Positions 11,906 through 21,244 of a stretch of 64,000 nucleotides of DNA are shown here, piece by piece. The position numbers and the translations under genes are program-made. The notes under the pieces were generated by a model. It was not told the DNA's origin. It ran no database searches and was given only the letters and a program-made list of their open reading frames with translations. Position 1 is the first letter of the stretch, and each line of letters starts with the position of its first letter. Origin of the DNA: Apostichopus japonicus (lineage: Eukaryota; Echinodermata; Holothuroidea; Aspidochirotida; Stichopodidae); NCBI RefSeq assembly GCF_037975245.1, contig NC_092577.1:1424001-1488000 (forward strand), in the 5' to 3' direction.

Positions 11906-14275
11906 CTATAGAGAGAGAAAAAAAATCTGAAGACACAAACACTCAGACCCCATTACAATGCTTAAAGTGCTTGTCCAAAGCATTCTTAAACCCATTGACA
12001 CTATTTGCAAGTACTGTACAACTTTCTCAGGCAAATCATTCCACACATTCACAACCCTATTAGAAAAAAAGTTATGCCGAATATTAATCCTACTATGTGA
12101 CTTTTGGTGTTTAAGACAGTGACCTCTGGTACAACTCCTGTTAGCAAACATGAAAAAGTCGGCAAAGGATAAATTGTCAAAACCATACACAATCTTGAAA
12201 ACCTGGATTAAGTCCCCACGTAATCTCCTAAGCTCCAGTGTGGTGAGATTCAACAGTTGTAACCGCCTATAATAAGGAACACTCTTTAAGGAACTAATCA
12301 CCCTAGTAGCCCTCCTCTGGACCTTTTCAAGTACTTCCTTATCCTTAACAAAATAAGGGTTCCAAGCCTGCACAGCATACTCCAGATGAGGCCTAACCAA
12401 CTGCTTATAAAGCCTAGAACTACTGTATGATGTCCTCTTTCAGAAAAGTGAAGTTCCTCTTGATTATACCTAAAACCCTATTACCTCTTTTAGCAGCTTC
12501 AAGACAATGTTTAGAAGGTTGCAAAGATGAGTCAATGTAGATACCTAGGTCTCTTTCAACAGAGACCTCCTTTAACTCCACACCATTAAGATTGTAAGTA
12601 AACTTTTGGTTACTACTACCAATGTGCATTACCTTGCATTTATCGATACGAAGTGATTATTCGCAAGGCAGCCCGGCAAATAACGTACACAGACACCTTA
12701 TTCGCAGGGCTGTGACGATTTTGAAAATAGGTTTATAGGTTTTGCTATAGATACCAGTCAGTTTAGGGGCCTTCAAAAAGCCAACCTTTTGGGCCCAAAT
12801 AGTCTTAGCCACTTCATAAGCTAATTTTTGGAACCCCAGCAGTTCAATTTTAAAAGCTTATTTTAAGGGAGCTTATCTTGGGATTCCCCAAAAGCCGATA
12901 TTGCCTGAAAGCCAATATGGTCAAGGGTGTGACCCCCCCCCCCCTCCCACACCTTTACATGCAAATGAGCAGTCACTCTGCAAAAACAAAAGTGAAAATG
13001 AGGGATGACATTTTTTATGTTGGCGGTACTAATGCTAGACTGGTTCAATCTTAAGGCCTAGGCTCCCAAAACCAATCCTAACAGCATTAAGATAGGAATC
13101 CCAAAGGCCAATAAATTCCTCAAAATATAGAGGCTCCCAATTAAGACTCAAAAAGAAAGCTGGTGCCCAAAAGCAAACTCGAATAGGCCCAAAGGTTACT
13201 GAGCCTGTTAACCCAGTCTAAGGCTGCCCTGTGAATAAGGTGTATGTGTCTGGTTATTCGCAGGGCAGCCCTGCAAATAAGATGCTTGTGTCTGGTTATT
13301 CACAGGGCTACCCTGCGAATAAGGTGTATGTGTCTGGCTATTCGCAGGGCAGCCCCGTGAATAAGATACTTGTGTCCGGATATATTCGCAGGGCTGCCCT
13401 GTGAATAAGGTGTATGTGTATGGCTATTCGCAGGGCTGCCCTGCGAATAAGCCCCACCTTATCGATATTAAAGAGCATTTGCCACCCCTGAGACCAGGAA
13501 AAAATCTTATCCAAATCCGCTTGAAACTTCTCAGAATCGCTTTTGGAAGAGACCTCAGAATACAATTTGGTGTCATCAGCAAACTTCTTAGCTGTACACA
13601 AAATATCTCAGTCGATGTCATTGATATAGGCAACAAACAACAAGGGACCCAATACAGGTCCTTGTGGAACCCCACTAGTAACGTTCTGCCAAGAAGAAGC
13701 ACAGCCTTTAATAACCACCCTCTGTTCCCTACTGTATTACCAAGCAAATTCCCGATCCAAGACAGTAAATTCCCATTGACACCCATGCTCTTCAGCCTAA
13801 GTAAAAGACGCTGATGGGGAACTTTATCAAAGGCCTTCTGGAAATCCAGGAACACAACATCTACAGACTTCTGCCTATTTAGTGAGCTTGTTACATCTTC
13901 CATAAACTCAAGAATATTAGTGAGACAAGACCTCTTTTGACAAAAGCCATGTTGAGACTCTCTGATCAAAGACTGACTGCTGAAGTGACAGACCATATAC
14001 TTTTTAACAATAGACTCCATGACCTTACAAACTACACTAGTGAGACTAACGGGCCTATAATTACAGGGCTTAGACTTACCAGTATCACCCTTCTTGAAAA
14101 TTGGGGTAATATTAGCACATCTCCAGTCCCTAGGAACATAACCTTCATCCATAAATTTACTAAAAACCAACGAGAGTGGAACGCAGAAATGGTGTGCAAA
14201 AGTCTTCAACAAATACGGATGGATTGCATCCGGTCCAGAAGCTTTAGAAACATTTAGACAAAGCAGCTCCTTCAA
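11906..14275 (-). pseudogene. LINE copy 1 reverse transcriptase, disrupted
   Basis: Recognisable in pieces. The finger/palm region has RDWRCANITPIFKKGD, NYRPVSLTSVVCK and FLDFQKAFDKVPHQRLL. The catalytic FADDTKLYSEV follows, then the downstream LVRPHLEYAVQAWNP and LEKVQRRATRMI-like thumb region. A 5-bp insertion near 13733 and the foldback insertion 12649-13458 disrupt the frame. The intact-looking equivalent stretches are in copy 2. Not expected to be functional. Confidence 0.88.
12649..13458. mobile_element. Foldback element with palindromic arms inserted in LINE
   Basis: This is an 810-bp insertion relative to LINE copy 2, which is the empty site near 36635-36645. It is flanked by a perfect 9-bp target duplication TTATCGATA at 12640-12648 and 13459-13467. 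Both ends carry units with the quasi-palindrome TTATTCGCAGGGC...GCCCTGCGAATAA; there are about five in the right arm (from 13225) and two in the left, in inverted order. Middle sequence (12720-13210) has no ORF of note. Arms of short tandem palindromes plus a 9-bp duplication fit a foldback-type transposon. Confidence 0.85.
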
Positions 14276-14829
14276 GACAACCTCATCCGAAAATAAGACC
14301 GTATCCAGTTTAGGCCTATCACTGCCCCCCTGAAAATCTGGAATACTACTCGTACTGTATCTTCCCTTGTGAAAACCGACACAAAATAGTTGTTCAAAAG
14401 ATCTGCAAGATCCTGACTATCAGTAACTATATTATCAGCCCGTGGTGCCCTAAGAGAACAATTGCATCTTTAACTTTCTGCTTTGACCTGACATAAGAAA
14501 AGAAGGCCTTTGGGTTATCCTTAATTTTTAGGGCAATGCTTTTTTCGAAATTCAATTTTGCATGAGAGACTAAGCATTCTACTGTACCTTCAGCTGATGA
14601 ATTTTAAATTTGGCCAAAACAGATTCAGATTTAGTCCTCCTAAACAACTTCCACATTCTTCGTTTTTGCCTAATTGCACATCTAACTTTCTTATTCATCC
14701 AATGAGGCATACTGCTTTTACGACGACGATTCTTCCACGGAACATGATTTTCCATAATGACCTTTAATTTATCAGCAAAACAAATCCAAGACTGAGAAGC
14801 ACTCATACTGTATCTCTAAACAAATTAAT

Positions 14830-15576
14830 CTAATCTGTACCCTTTTGTAAAGTTTCAATTGCCTTAAAAAAACCAGGGACTTTTTCATTGCTAACAGAAT
14901 TGACGACTTTGCAAACAACATCAAAAGCTAGTATATCATGATCACTAGTTCCTAGTTTTCCTAGACCCGTCAAATCAACAACATTGCTTGGATTAGAACT
15001 CAAAACAAGATCCAGGATGTTATCCCCACTAGTAGGGAAAGTAACATGTTGATGTAAAAAGCAATCTTGCACAACATCTAGAAAATTACTACCCTTCCTA
15101 CTACTAGAACCATCTATCCAATTAATGTCAGGAAAATTAAAGTCGCCCATTATAACAACATCACCTTTAGCAGCCTTTCTTAAAATTGAATCAAACAGCA
15201 CAACATCATTATCATCGCTGCTGTTAGGAGAGCGGTAAACAACACCCACAGTGATAATGTCCCTGGACCTCTTGGACTTGTTTGTGGACAACTTGCACCA
15301 GACAGAATTAACAAAAGCCCCTTGCAACTGAGATTTCTCAACACTTACAATGTCATCCCTAACATACAGTAAAACTTCCCCACCAACCCCATTATGAGTA
15401 TCCCTTTTGTCCTGACGATACACAACATACCCCGGGTGAGAAACCTCAGCACTATCAATGTCCTCCCTTAACCAAGATTCGGTGATACCAAACACATACG
15501 GTTTCAGATCCTCAAGAATCACAGTAAATTCAGCAAAATTTTTACGAATACAAGTTTCTAGCATTGGTAAAGACAA
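14830..15576 (-). pseudogene. LINE copy 1 APE-type endonuclease (248 aa open)
   Basis: This domain nicks target DNA to prime reverse transcription. Motifs of the exo-endo-phosphatase fold are visible: GITESWL, VVIMGDFNFPDINW and LGTSDHDILAF with the catalytic Asp/His. The stretch is open, but it is separated from the reverse transcriptase by stops, so I class it as part of a dead element. It differs from 37993-38739 at a single residue near the C-terminus. Confidence 0.88.
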
Positions 15577-15735
15577 TCTTCAGCTTATCCATGAAACTAT
15601 GTACCTTAGCATGCCTCCTAAAGTTAGAACTACTGTATGACTATCACTTTTCTTGCTTTCAAAACGCCTATAATCGCCTCCACTAGGAACATAATCCTTA
15701 TCCACAATTATTCCTGACCTCATCGCCCCCCCCCC

Positions 15736-16568
15736 CAATTTAGTTTATATTGACAGAGATTCTTGTGAATAAAATTCCTCTGGACAACTGAGCCAAATCT
15801 AGCTCTCTTTTGGATATATCCAATCCTCCTTCCACATTTCATATCGACATTAAGGGTTACAAAATACGTTTACAGGAATAGTGGAGTCTTGAGGGCCTTT
15901 TTGAGTATTTGTGGTTCTCTGTTTCCAGGATGATGTTCAAATGCTTCGAGTTAAGAACATTTTAGGATTTTTGCCGAAGATATACAGAGCCAACTAATAT
16001 CAAGATAAATCTTGGCGGATAAGTGCTATATACAGACATTACAGTATTAAAAATTTCAGAGGTGTTTCCCATGTAAAATACAGCGAATAAAATTATTAAA
16101 TTATCTGAGATGCCAGGCCTGTGATCAAGGAATTTCAAGTATTATAAACGTTCACGCTTATCATATCACTTATTGAAGCTGCCTCTAAAACCACTGAATT
16201 ATTCATAGCCATGCAGTATACAAAATCAAGTATATTCCCAGGAAAGTATGTTTTTAAAGTGGGGTCATTCTGTGAACATATTATTTGTCCGGAGACATTG
16301 GTTATACTTATACAATATAACTAGACATTTCTCGGAAACGCTACCTGTGTTAAAAGTGTTATCATGTAATGGTGACACCGGCTCCACCTTTACGGATATC
16401 TGAAACATTTTCTTTCCCGTAGATAAGTGCTCGGTTGATGATCTTCCTCTAATATTGCGGTTGATCCGTTTCGTCTTGCGATTTCTTTTTCTAACTCTAA
16501 GCTTGGTAATATTTAACAAGAGCCGAACGGTTCCTTGCTGAGTATTGTGTATCATCACCATAGAAACT
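15736..16568. repeat. Gene-D-type upstream flank carried with LINE copy 1
   Basis: About 99% identical by eye to 38899-39728. It is not LINE sequence: diverged versions without a LINE lie upstream of genes A (10900-11400) and B (52020-52500 and 53185-53400). It includes a zinc-finger first exon. Homology to the D locus stops at 16568. Confidence 0.85.
16345..16408 (-). CDS. Zinc-finger first exon upstream of gene A (D-type copy)
   Basis: The 64-nt exon encodes 21 residues starting MFQISVKVEP plus one base of a split codon. It ends at a GT donor (ACAG then GTAGCG). VKVE fits the SUMO-attachment consensus (hydrophobic-K-x-E). The split base G joins the TA at the start of exon 2 to make a Val codon, so the phase matches. 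It belongs to the D-type flank that came with LINE copy 1; whether gene A uses it is an inference. The intron would be 5.7 kb. Confidence 0.55.
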
Positions 16569-16599
16569 GAACATAGCTGTGTCTAGGGCAAGTCAATTG

Positions 16600-17005
16600 C
16601 TCAATAAATCGAAAAACATGGATTGTCGGTCGAAAAACCATGTTTATTGACCGATAAACCATGTTTTTCGATCGAAAAACCATGTTTATTGACTGATAAA
16701 CATGGATTTTCGGTTGATAAACACGGTTTATCTGCGAGAATCTATGTTTATTGCTTGAAAAACATGGATTATCGCTGATAAACATTGTTTTTCGGCATTA
16801 AACATGTTTTTTCAGTCGAAAAACAAGGTTTATCGGCCATAAACTGTGTTTTCAAGCGATAAACATGGTTTTTCTGTGTCAATCTATGTTTATCTGCGAT
16901 AATCCATGTTTTTCAAGAGATAAACATGGATTTTCGAGCGAAAAACATGGTTTTTCGCCGATCAACCATGTTTATCGCCGATAAACCATGTTTATCGCGT
17001 AAAAA
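16600..17005. repeat. Left palindromic array of foldback element
   Basis: About 20 units alternate two cores: CCATGG-type (AAACCATGTTT) and TATCGCCGATA-type. Each core is nearly self-complementary, so every unit can fold as a small hairpin and the whole array pairs with 19080-19610. Confidence 0.88.
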
Positions 17006-17656
17006 CATAGCTACGGTCCCGCACAATCCGCACATGGACAAGTGCGGAACAATAGTCGGCAACGCACAGGCTTCGTACATCTTCATCGATATGACACCGA
17101 TTTCACGACACAAGCTAAGTACCTTTTTTTGAAAAAATGCACGTTATGAATAACGAACCTTATGAACAGTGAGTGTCAGTGACCCTTATGACTAATGGTT
17201 CTTATGAATATCGGGCTGACCCCATGAGTTGAACATCAATTGACATGTTTCAAACACAATTGAAGGTCAATTGATATCACAGCATATATGCTGTGTCTAG
17301 GTAGGCCCGGGCAGGATGAAATTTTCAGGGCGGTGAGGGTGAATATTCCTGAGAAAAAGTGTTGTTATAGAGGGAAAATTTCCTGCAGTGTTACACCTGG
17401 AAACCTCGGCATAGGGCTTAGTAGTGGTATTGCTACTGATCTTTCAGGAGCTCTGGAAAAAAAATCGTCAAAGTTTCCCAAATACAGGGCGAATCTTTGA
17501 TAGTGTATGGGCCTATAGTAACGTATGGTAACCTATAGTGAACAGTGAAACTTTTACTCAGTCGGACACAGAACCTATATTGAAGCCAAATATAATTAGC
17601 AACAATATGATTAACCATAACATGATAGCCTTACTCAGCTGTTAGCCGTCAATGGA
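17006..17656. other. Foldback interior, left part
   Basis: No gene seen. It contains a near-palindrome around CCGCAC/GTGCGG (17020-17046) and a second occurrence of the GCTGTGTCTAGG string near 17290 that resembles the element flank. Confidence 0.5.
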
Positions 17657-18568
17657 GACTTAAAGATATTCTTTATTGGTCCCAATTATAGCACACTATA
17701 ACTAGGAAAGTTTTGTGACTACGTAATCGACCTGCCACGGTCGTAAATCAACCTTTAAAATTTTGGTGACATCCCTATGTTCCGACGTCTCTATGTTCCG
17801 ACGTCTCTATGTTCCGACAAAAAGAACAAATTCGGAGCATTTTTTTTTTATCCAAAAATTTCTTTGTACCAAGAAAACTAGTTTTGTAACCCCAATTTTT
17901 TAGGACCAATTTTTTTGGGGGGGACTCAAATTTTTGGACCCAAACTTTTTCGGACCCAATGTTTTTGGGGGACTCAATTTTTTTGGACCCCCATTTTTTC
18001 GGACCAAACTTTTGTTGGGGTACTTAATTTTGGTCCCAAAAAATGTTGTCCAAAATAAATTTGGGTCCGAACAAATTTGGTCAGAAAACATGTTTAACAT
18101 GGTCACAAAAAATGTTGGTTCCAAAAAAATTGGGTCCAAAAAAATTTTAGTCCAAAAAAATGTTGGTCCCAAAAAATTCGGATCGAAAAAATCTTGGTCA
18201 AAAAAAATATGAGTCCGAATATATTGTCGGAACATAGAGACGTCGGAACATAGAGACGTCGGAACATAGAGACGTCGGAACATAGAGATGTAACCAAAAT
18301 TTTATACTGTACAATTAGCCTGCATAGCTTTTTAACATCATCAGGCTCTTTGAGTAAACTGTGTGGAAATATGTTCATGTCTACAGTGAAGTTATTCATA
18401 CAGCGTTCACACTTAGACCCTCATACAAGAAAAAATATGTGGCAGGCGTTGCAAACTAATTGGCAAAAAGAGGACATTAACGACCAAAGCAGGTTGATTA
18501 CGTAATCACAAGAAACTTTTCCATGATAGTGTGCTATAGTTGGGGTCTATACAGAAGACCTTTAAATC
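17657..18568. repeat. Nested inverted repeat inside the foldback element
   Basis: Arms at 17657-17745 and 18480-18568 are inverted copies sharing TATAGCACACTAT and the TACGTAATC region. They enclose a smaller inverted element at 17757-18303, plus unpaired sequence on the right (18304-18479). Confidence 0.78.
17757..18303. mobile_element. Inner 547-bp foldback element
   Basis: The ends are inverted: AAAATTTTGGTGACATC against AAAATTTTGGTTACATC on the opposite strand. Next come 16-bp units ATGTTCCGACGTCTCT, about three on the left and four on the right. The centre is a third array of TTTTTGGACCCAAA-type units, inverted about a point near 18040. I see no clear target duplication, only the palindromic AAAATTTT edges. 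No coding potential. Confidence 0.75.
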
Positions 18569-18937
18569 ATAGGAAATAGCCATAGAGCGTACTAGGAACT
18601 CCTTTATACTCTATGGAATAGCCTTATTGCATAATATAAAGGCTTACAATAGTCCAAGGGCTAAGAGAAGTCAAAACTACCGTTGAAAATTCCGCAGTAA
18701 GCTGGAAAGTCTGTGTATGATATTGTCAACAGAAGGTTGGGAATTTGATACTCTCTCCTCTCTATTCGGCAAAGGCGCCAACGCAGAATTTATCAGGATA
18801 TACAACCGTGAGCACACCATGAACAGTCTCACACCGGTAACAGGGGCCATATTTTGTTGTTCCTAATTATGGATAGGTCCGGGACCAACGAAGATAGGGT
18901 ACGGCTCACCCACATGCGGCTTCGAAACCAAAGATTT

Positions 18938-18940
<3 letters not shown>

Positions 18941-19019
<79 letters not shown>
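18941..19019. repeat. (AT)39 microsatellite
   Basis: A pure alternating AT run of about 79 bp. Confidence 0.97.
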
Positions 19020-19020
<1 letters not shown>

Positions 19021-19079
19021 TAACATAAAATGTAGAGTTTTCGAAGTAGTTCCGATAAATTTTCATCAAATATAAAACC

Positions 19080-19610
19080 ATGATTTATCGCCGAAAAACT
19101 ATGCCTATCGGTCGATAGACATGGTATATCGCCGATAAACATAGATTTCGGCGAAAAACATGGTTTATCGGTCGAAAAAACCATGTTTATCGCCGATAAA
19201 CATGGTTTATCACCGATTGATATAGATTTCGGGGAAAAACATGGTTTATCGGTCGAAAAACCATGTTTATCAGCGATAAACATGGTTTATCGCCGACAAA
19301 CCATGTTTATCTTTCGAAAAACATGGTTTATCGCCGATAACATGGTTTATCGCCGAAAAACATGGATTTTCGAGAGATAAACTTGGATTATCGAAAAAAA
19401 TGGAATATCTAATGACAATCCATGTTTATCGTTCGATAAACCATGTTTCTCAGAAAAACCATGTTTATCTGCCGATAATCATGGTTTTTCGGTGACAAAC
19501 CATGTTTATCGGTCGATAAACATGGTTTTTCGAGTGATAAACATGGTTTATCGGTCGATAAACATGGTTTTCCGACCGAAAATCCATGTTTTTCGATTAT
19601 TGAGCATTTG
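19080..19610. repeat. Right palindromic array of foldback element
   Basis: About 25 units of the same CATGGTTTATCGCCGATAAA type as the left array, here less diverged. The array ends with TTTTTCGATTATTGAGCA before the terminus GGCTTGCC. Confidence 0.9.
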
Positions 19611-19629
19611 GCTTGCCATATGTGTCTAG

Positions 19630-19964
19630 AAATATCCAAGTCCTCCAAACCAACACCGTACCGGTACGCGAGATTTTTTTCCCCAGCGCGGTCAAGGCCA
19701 TCATTTGCATACCTCGCTTCTCATTGGCTGGGTCCGTATACATAAGATTCATTACAATATCAACTAGAAGCTGATTCACATACCACAAGCTCATCACATA
19801 CCTCAATTCACAAGCTGGCCACATTGCTACACTCAAAAAAGAAAACAGTCTAGCAGCAGAATGTACAATGGTACGCGTTTGAGTAGAGTTAATTTATTTG
19901 TCGGTGTGTTATGCCATGGGTTTAGAGGGTCTGTGGTTATGTATCGCACAACTCTGTTGCTGTA
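19630..19964. other. Spacer, nothing recognised
   Basis: No ORF, repeat or RNA gene that I can support between the foldback element and the poly-T run. Confidence 0.5.
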
Positions 19965-20605
19965 TTTTTTTTTTTTTTTTCATTTATTGAAACCAGTATA
20001 AATATAGCATATTTATAAAAAGGAGTATACACATGTCAAACTCAAAAATAAATAAATATGAAAACCATGATAGATAAGATGTTCAAATGATTGCACAACA
20101 AGAAAGCGTTAAAACTATGTACATTACTAGAACTAGGTGAAACAATTAAAGAATATGAAAACCGTGATAGATAAGATGTTCAAAAGATTGCACAACAAGA
20201 AAGCGTTAAAACTATGTACATTACTAGAACTAGGTGAAACAATTAAAGAATATGAAAACCGTGATAGATAAGATGTTCAAATGATTGCACATCAAGAAAG
20301 CGTTAAAACTATGTACATTACTAGAACTAGGTGAAACAATTAAAGAATATGAAAACTGTGATAGATAAGATGTTCAAAAGATTGCACAACAAGAAAGCGT
20401 TAAAACTATGTACATTACTAGAACTAGGTGAAACAATTAAAGAATATGAAAACCGTGATAGATAAGATGTTCAAATGATTGCACAACAAGAAAGCGTTAA
20501 AACTATGTACATTACTAGAACTAGGTGAAACAATTAAAGAATATGAAAACCGTGAGAGATAAGATGTTCAAAAGATTGCACATCAAGAAAGCGTTAAAAC
20601 TATAT
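19965..20605 (-). repeat. 97-bp tandem repeat with poly(A)-like end
   Basis: Six units (the last truncated) with a 97-bp period, anchored by GATAGATAAGATGTTCAAA near 20068, 20165, 20262, 20359, 20456 and 20553. Units differ at one or two sites, alternating AAATGATT and AAAAGATT. On the minus strand the array leads into A16 (19965-19980), suggesting the 3' end of a retroposed element with an amplified tail module. The parent element is not identifiable here. Confidence 0.85.
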
Positions 20606-21244
20606 ACAAATTAATTTAAGTAAGTAAATTAAAAGAAGTTAAGTAAAAAAGTAAATTAAAAGAAGTTAAATCAAACCGAAACAGTTTGAAGATGGTACCA
20701 AAAATCACCATATAATATGAACGTAAGACAGTTTTTGTGTTCAATAACTATAATCCACAGTGGCAGTGGTACTATACTAACATGCATGACTTAGGCCTAT
20801 ATCTTTCGTATTATATTATCTGAAAACCGTGCCAAAGGGTCATAATAAACCGTTTCAAAGGGTCAAAATTTTGAAATTCAAATCATGTCTATGCTCAAAA
20901 TTAAGAGTCTATCGGTTTAAAGTTTTAAGTTTAAAAGCATCTCAAGTAAATAGTCAACCATGCAGAAACGGTCAAGCTGTCCAATGTTTCTAAGCAGTTT
21001 TGAAGCAATCAAATGCCTGGTACTTATCTGCGTGCATTGTCATCGCAGTACTCTGTACAGCAAGTTCCACCATCACTTGTCAAAACTATAACTTATTCGA
21101 TTTAATGGCTTTTCAGATTTGGATCATCAACCTAAGTAAAGAAGGACAGTCATCTACAATAAGACGTGTACACTCACAGTCCATGGTCGCAGTATTGTTT
21201 AACGAACGCGTGTTTGTGTATGGACGCCTTAAACAATTGTGCTA
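20606..21244. other. Spacer, nothing recognised
   Basis: AT-rich, with short direct repeats TAAATTAAAAGAAGTTAA at its start. A short open frame at 21000-21248 has no recognisable features. Confidence 0.5.

Larger units (their letters stand above)
11850..15735 (-). mobile_element. CR1/Jockey-type LINE, copy 1
   Basis: A non-LTR retrotransposon with an APE-type endonuclease and a reverse transcriptase on the minus strand. Its 3' end is an ACTAA-type short tail rather than poly(A), at 11850-11865. Its 5' edge is a run of C at 15726-15735. Compared with copy 2 (35871-38898) it keeps the native 3' region but has gained an 810-bp foldback insertion (12649-13458). The frame is broken in several places, one of them a 5-bp TACTGTA insertion at 13730-13736. 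It lies inside the inferred intron of gene A in sense orientation. Confidence 0.9.
16587..19620. mobile_element. 3-kb foldback element with nested palindromes
   Basis: Termini are inverted: GGCAAGTCAATTGCTCAAT at the left and its near complement (17 of 19 matching) at the right, ending 19617. Behind each terminus lies an array of quasi-palindromic 20-22-bp units. A 9-bp repeat TGTGTCTAG flanks the element at 16578-16586 and 19621-19629, after 3 extra bases on the right. The same 9-mer also occurs inside near 17290, which weakens it as a target duplication. The interior holds a second, unrelated palindrome system and an AT microsatellite. No transposase is visible, so it is presumably non-autonomous. 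Confidence 0.75.

Noticed and set aside
17287-17299. A 0.7-kb element bounded by TGTGTCTAG at 16578 and 17290
   Set aside because: No inverted terminus matches at 17290, whereas the terminus at 19617 does. The third 9-mer remains unexplained and lowers confidence in the target duplication.
17900-18283. 127-residue ORF rich in FFDPNFLGP repeats
   Set aside because: Translation of the inverted GGACCC/T-run array inside the foldback element; the opposite strand is open in the same way.
18829-19081. ORFs with IYIYIY runs
   Set aside because: Translation of the AT microsatellite.
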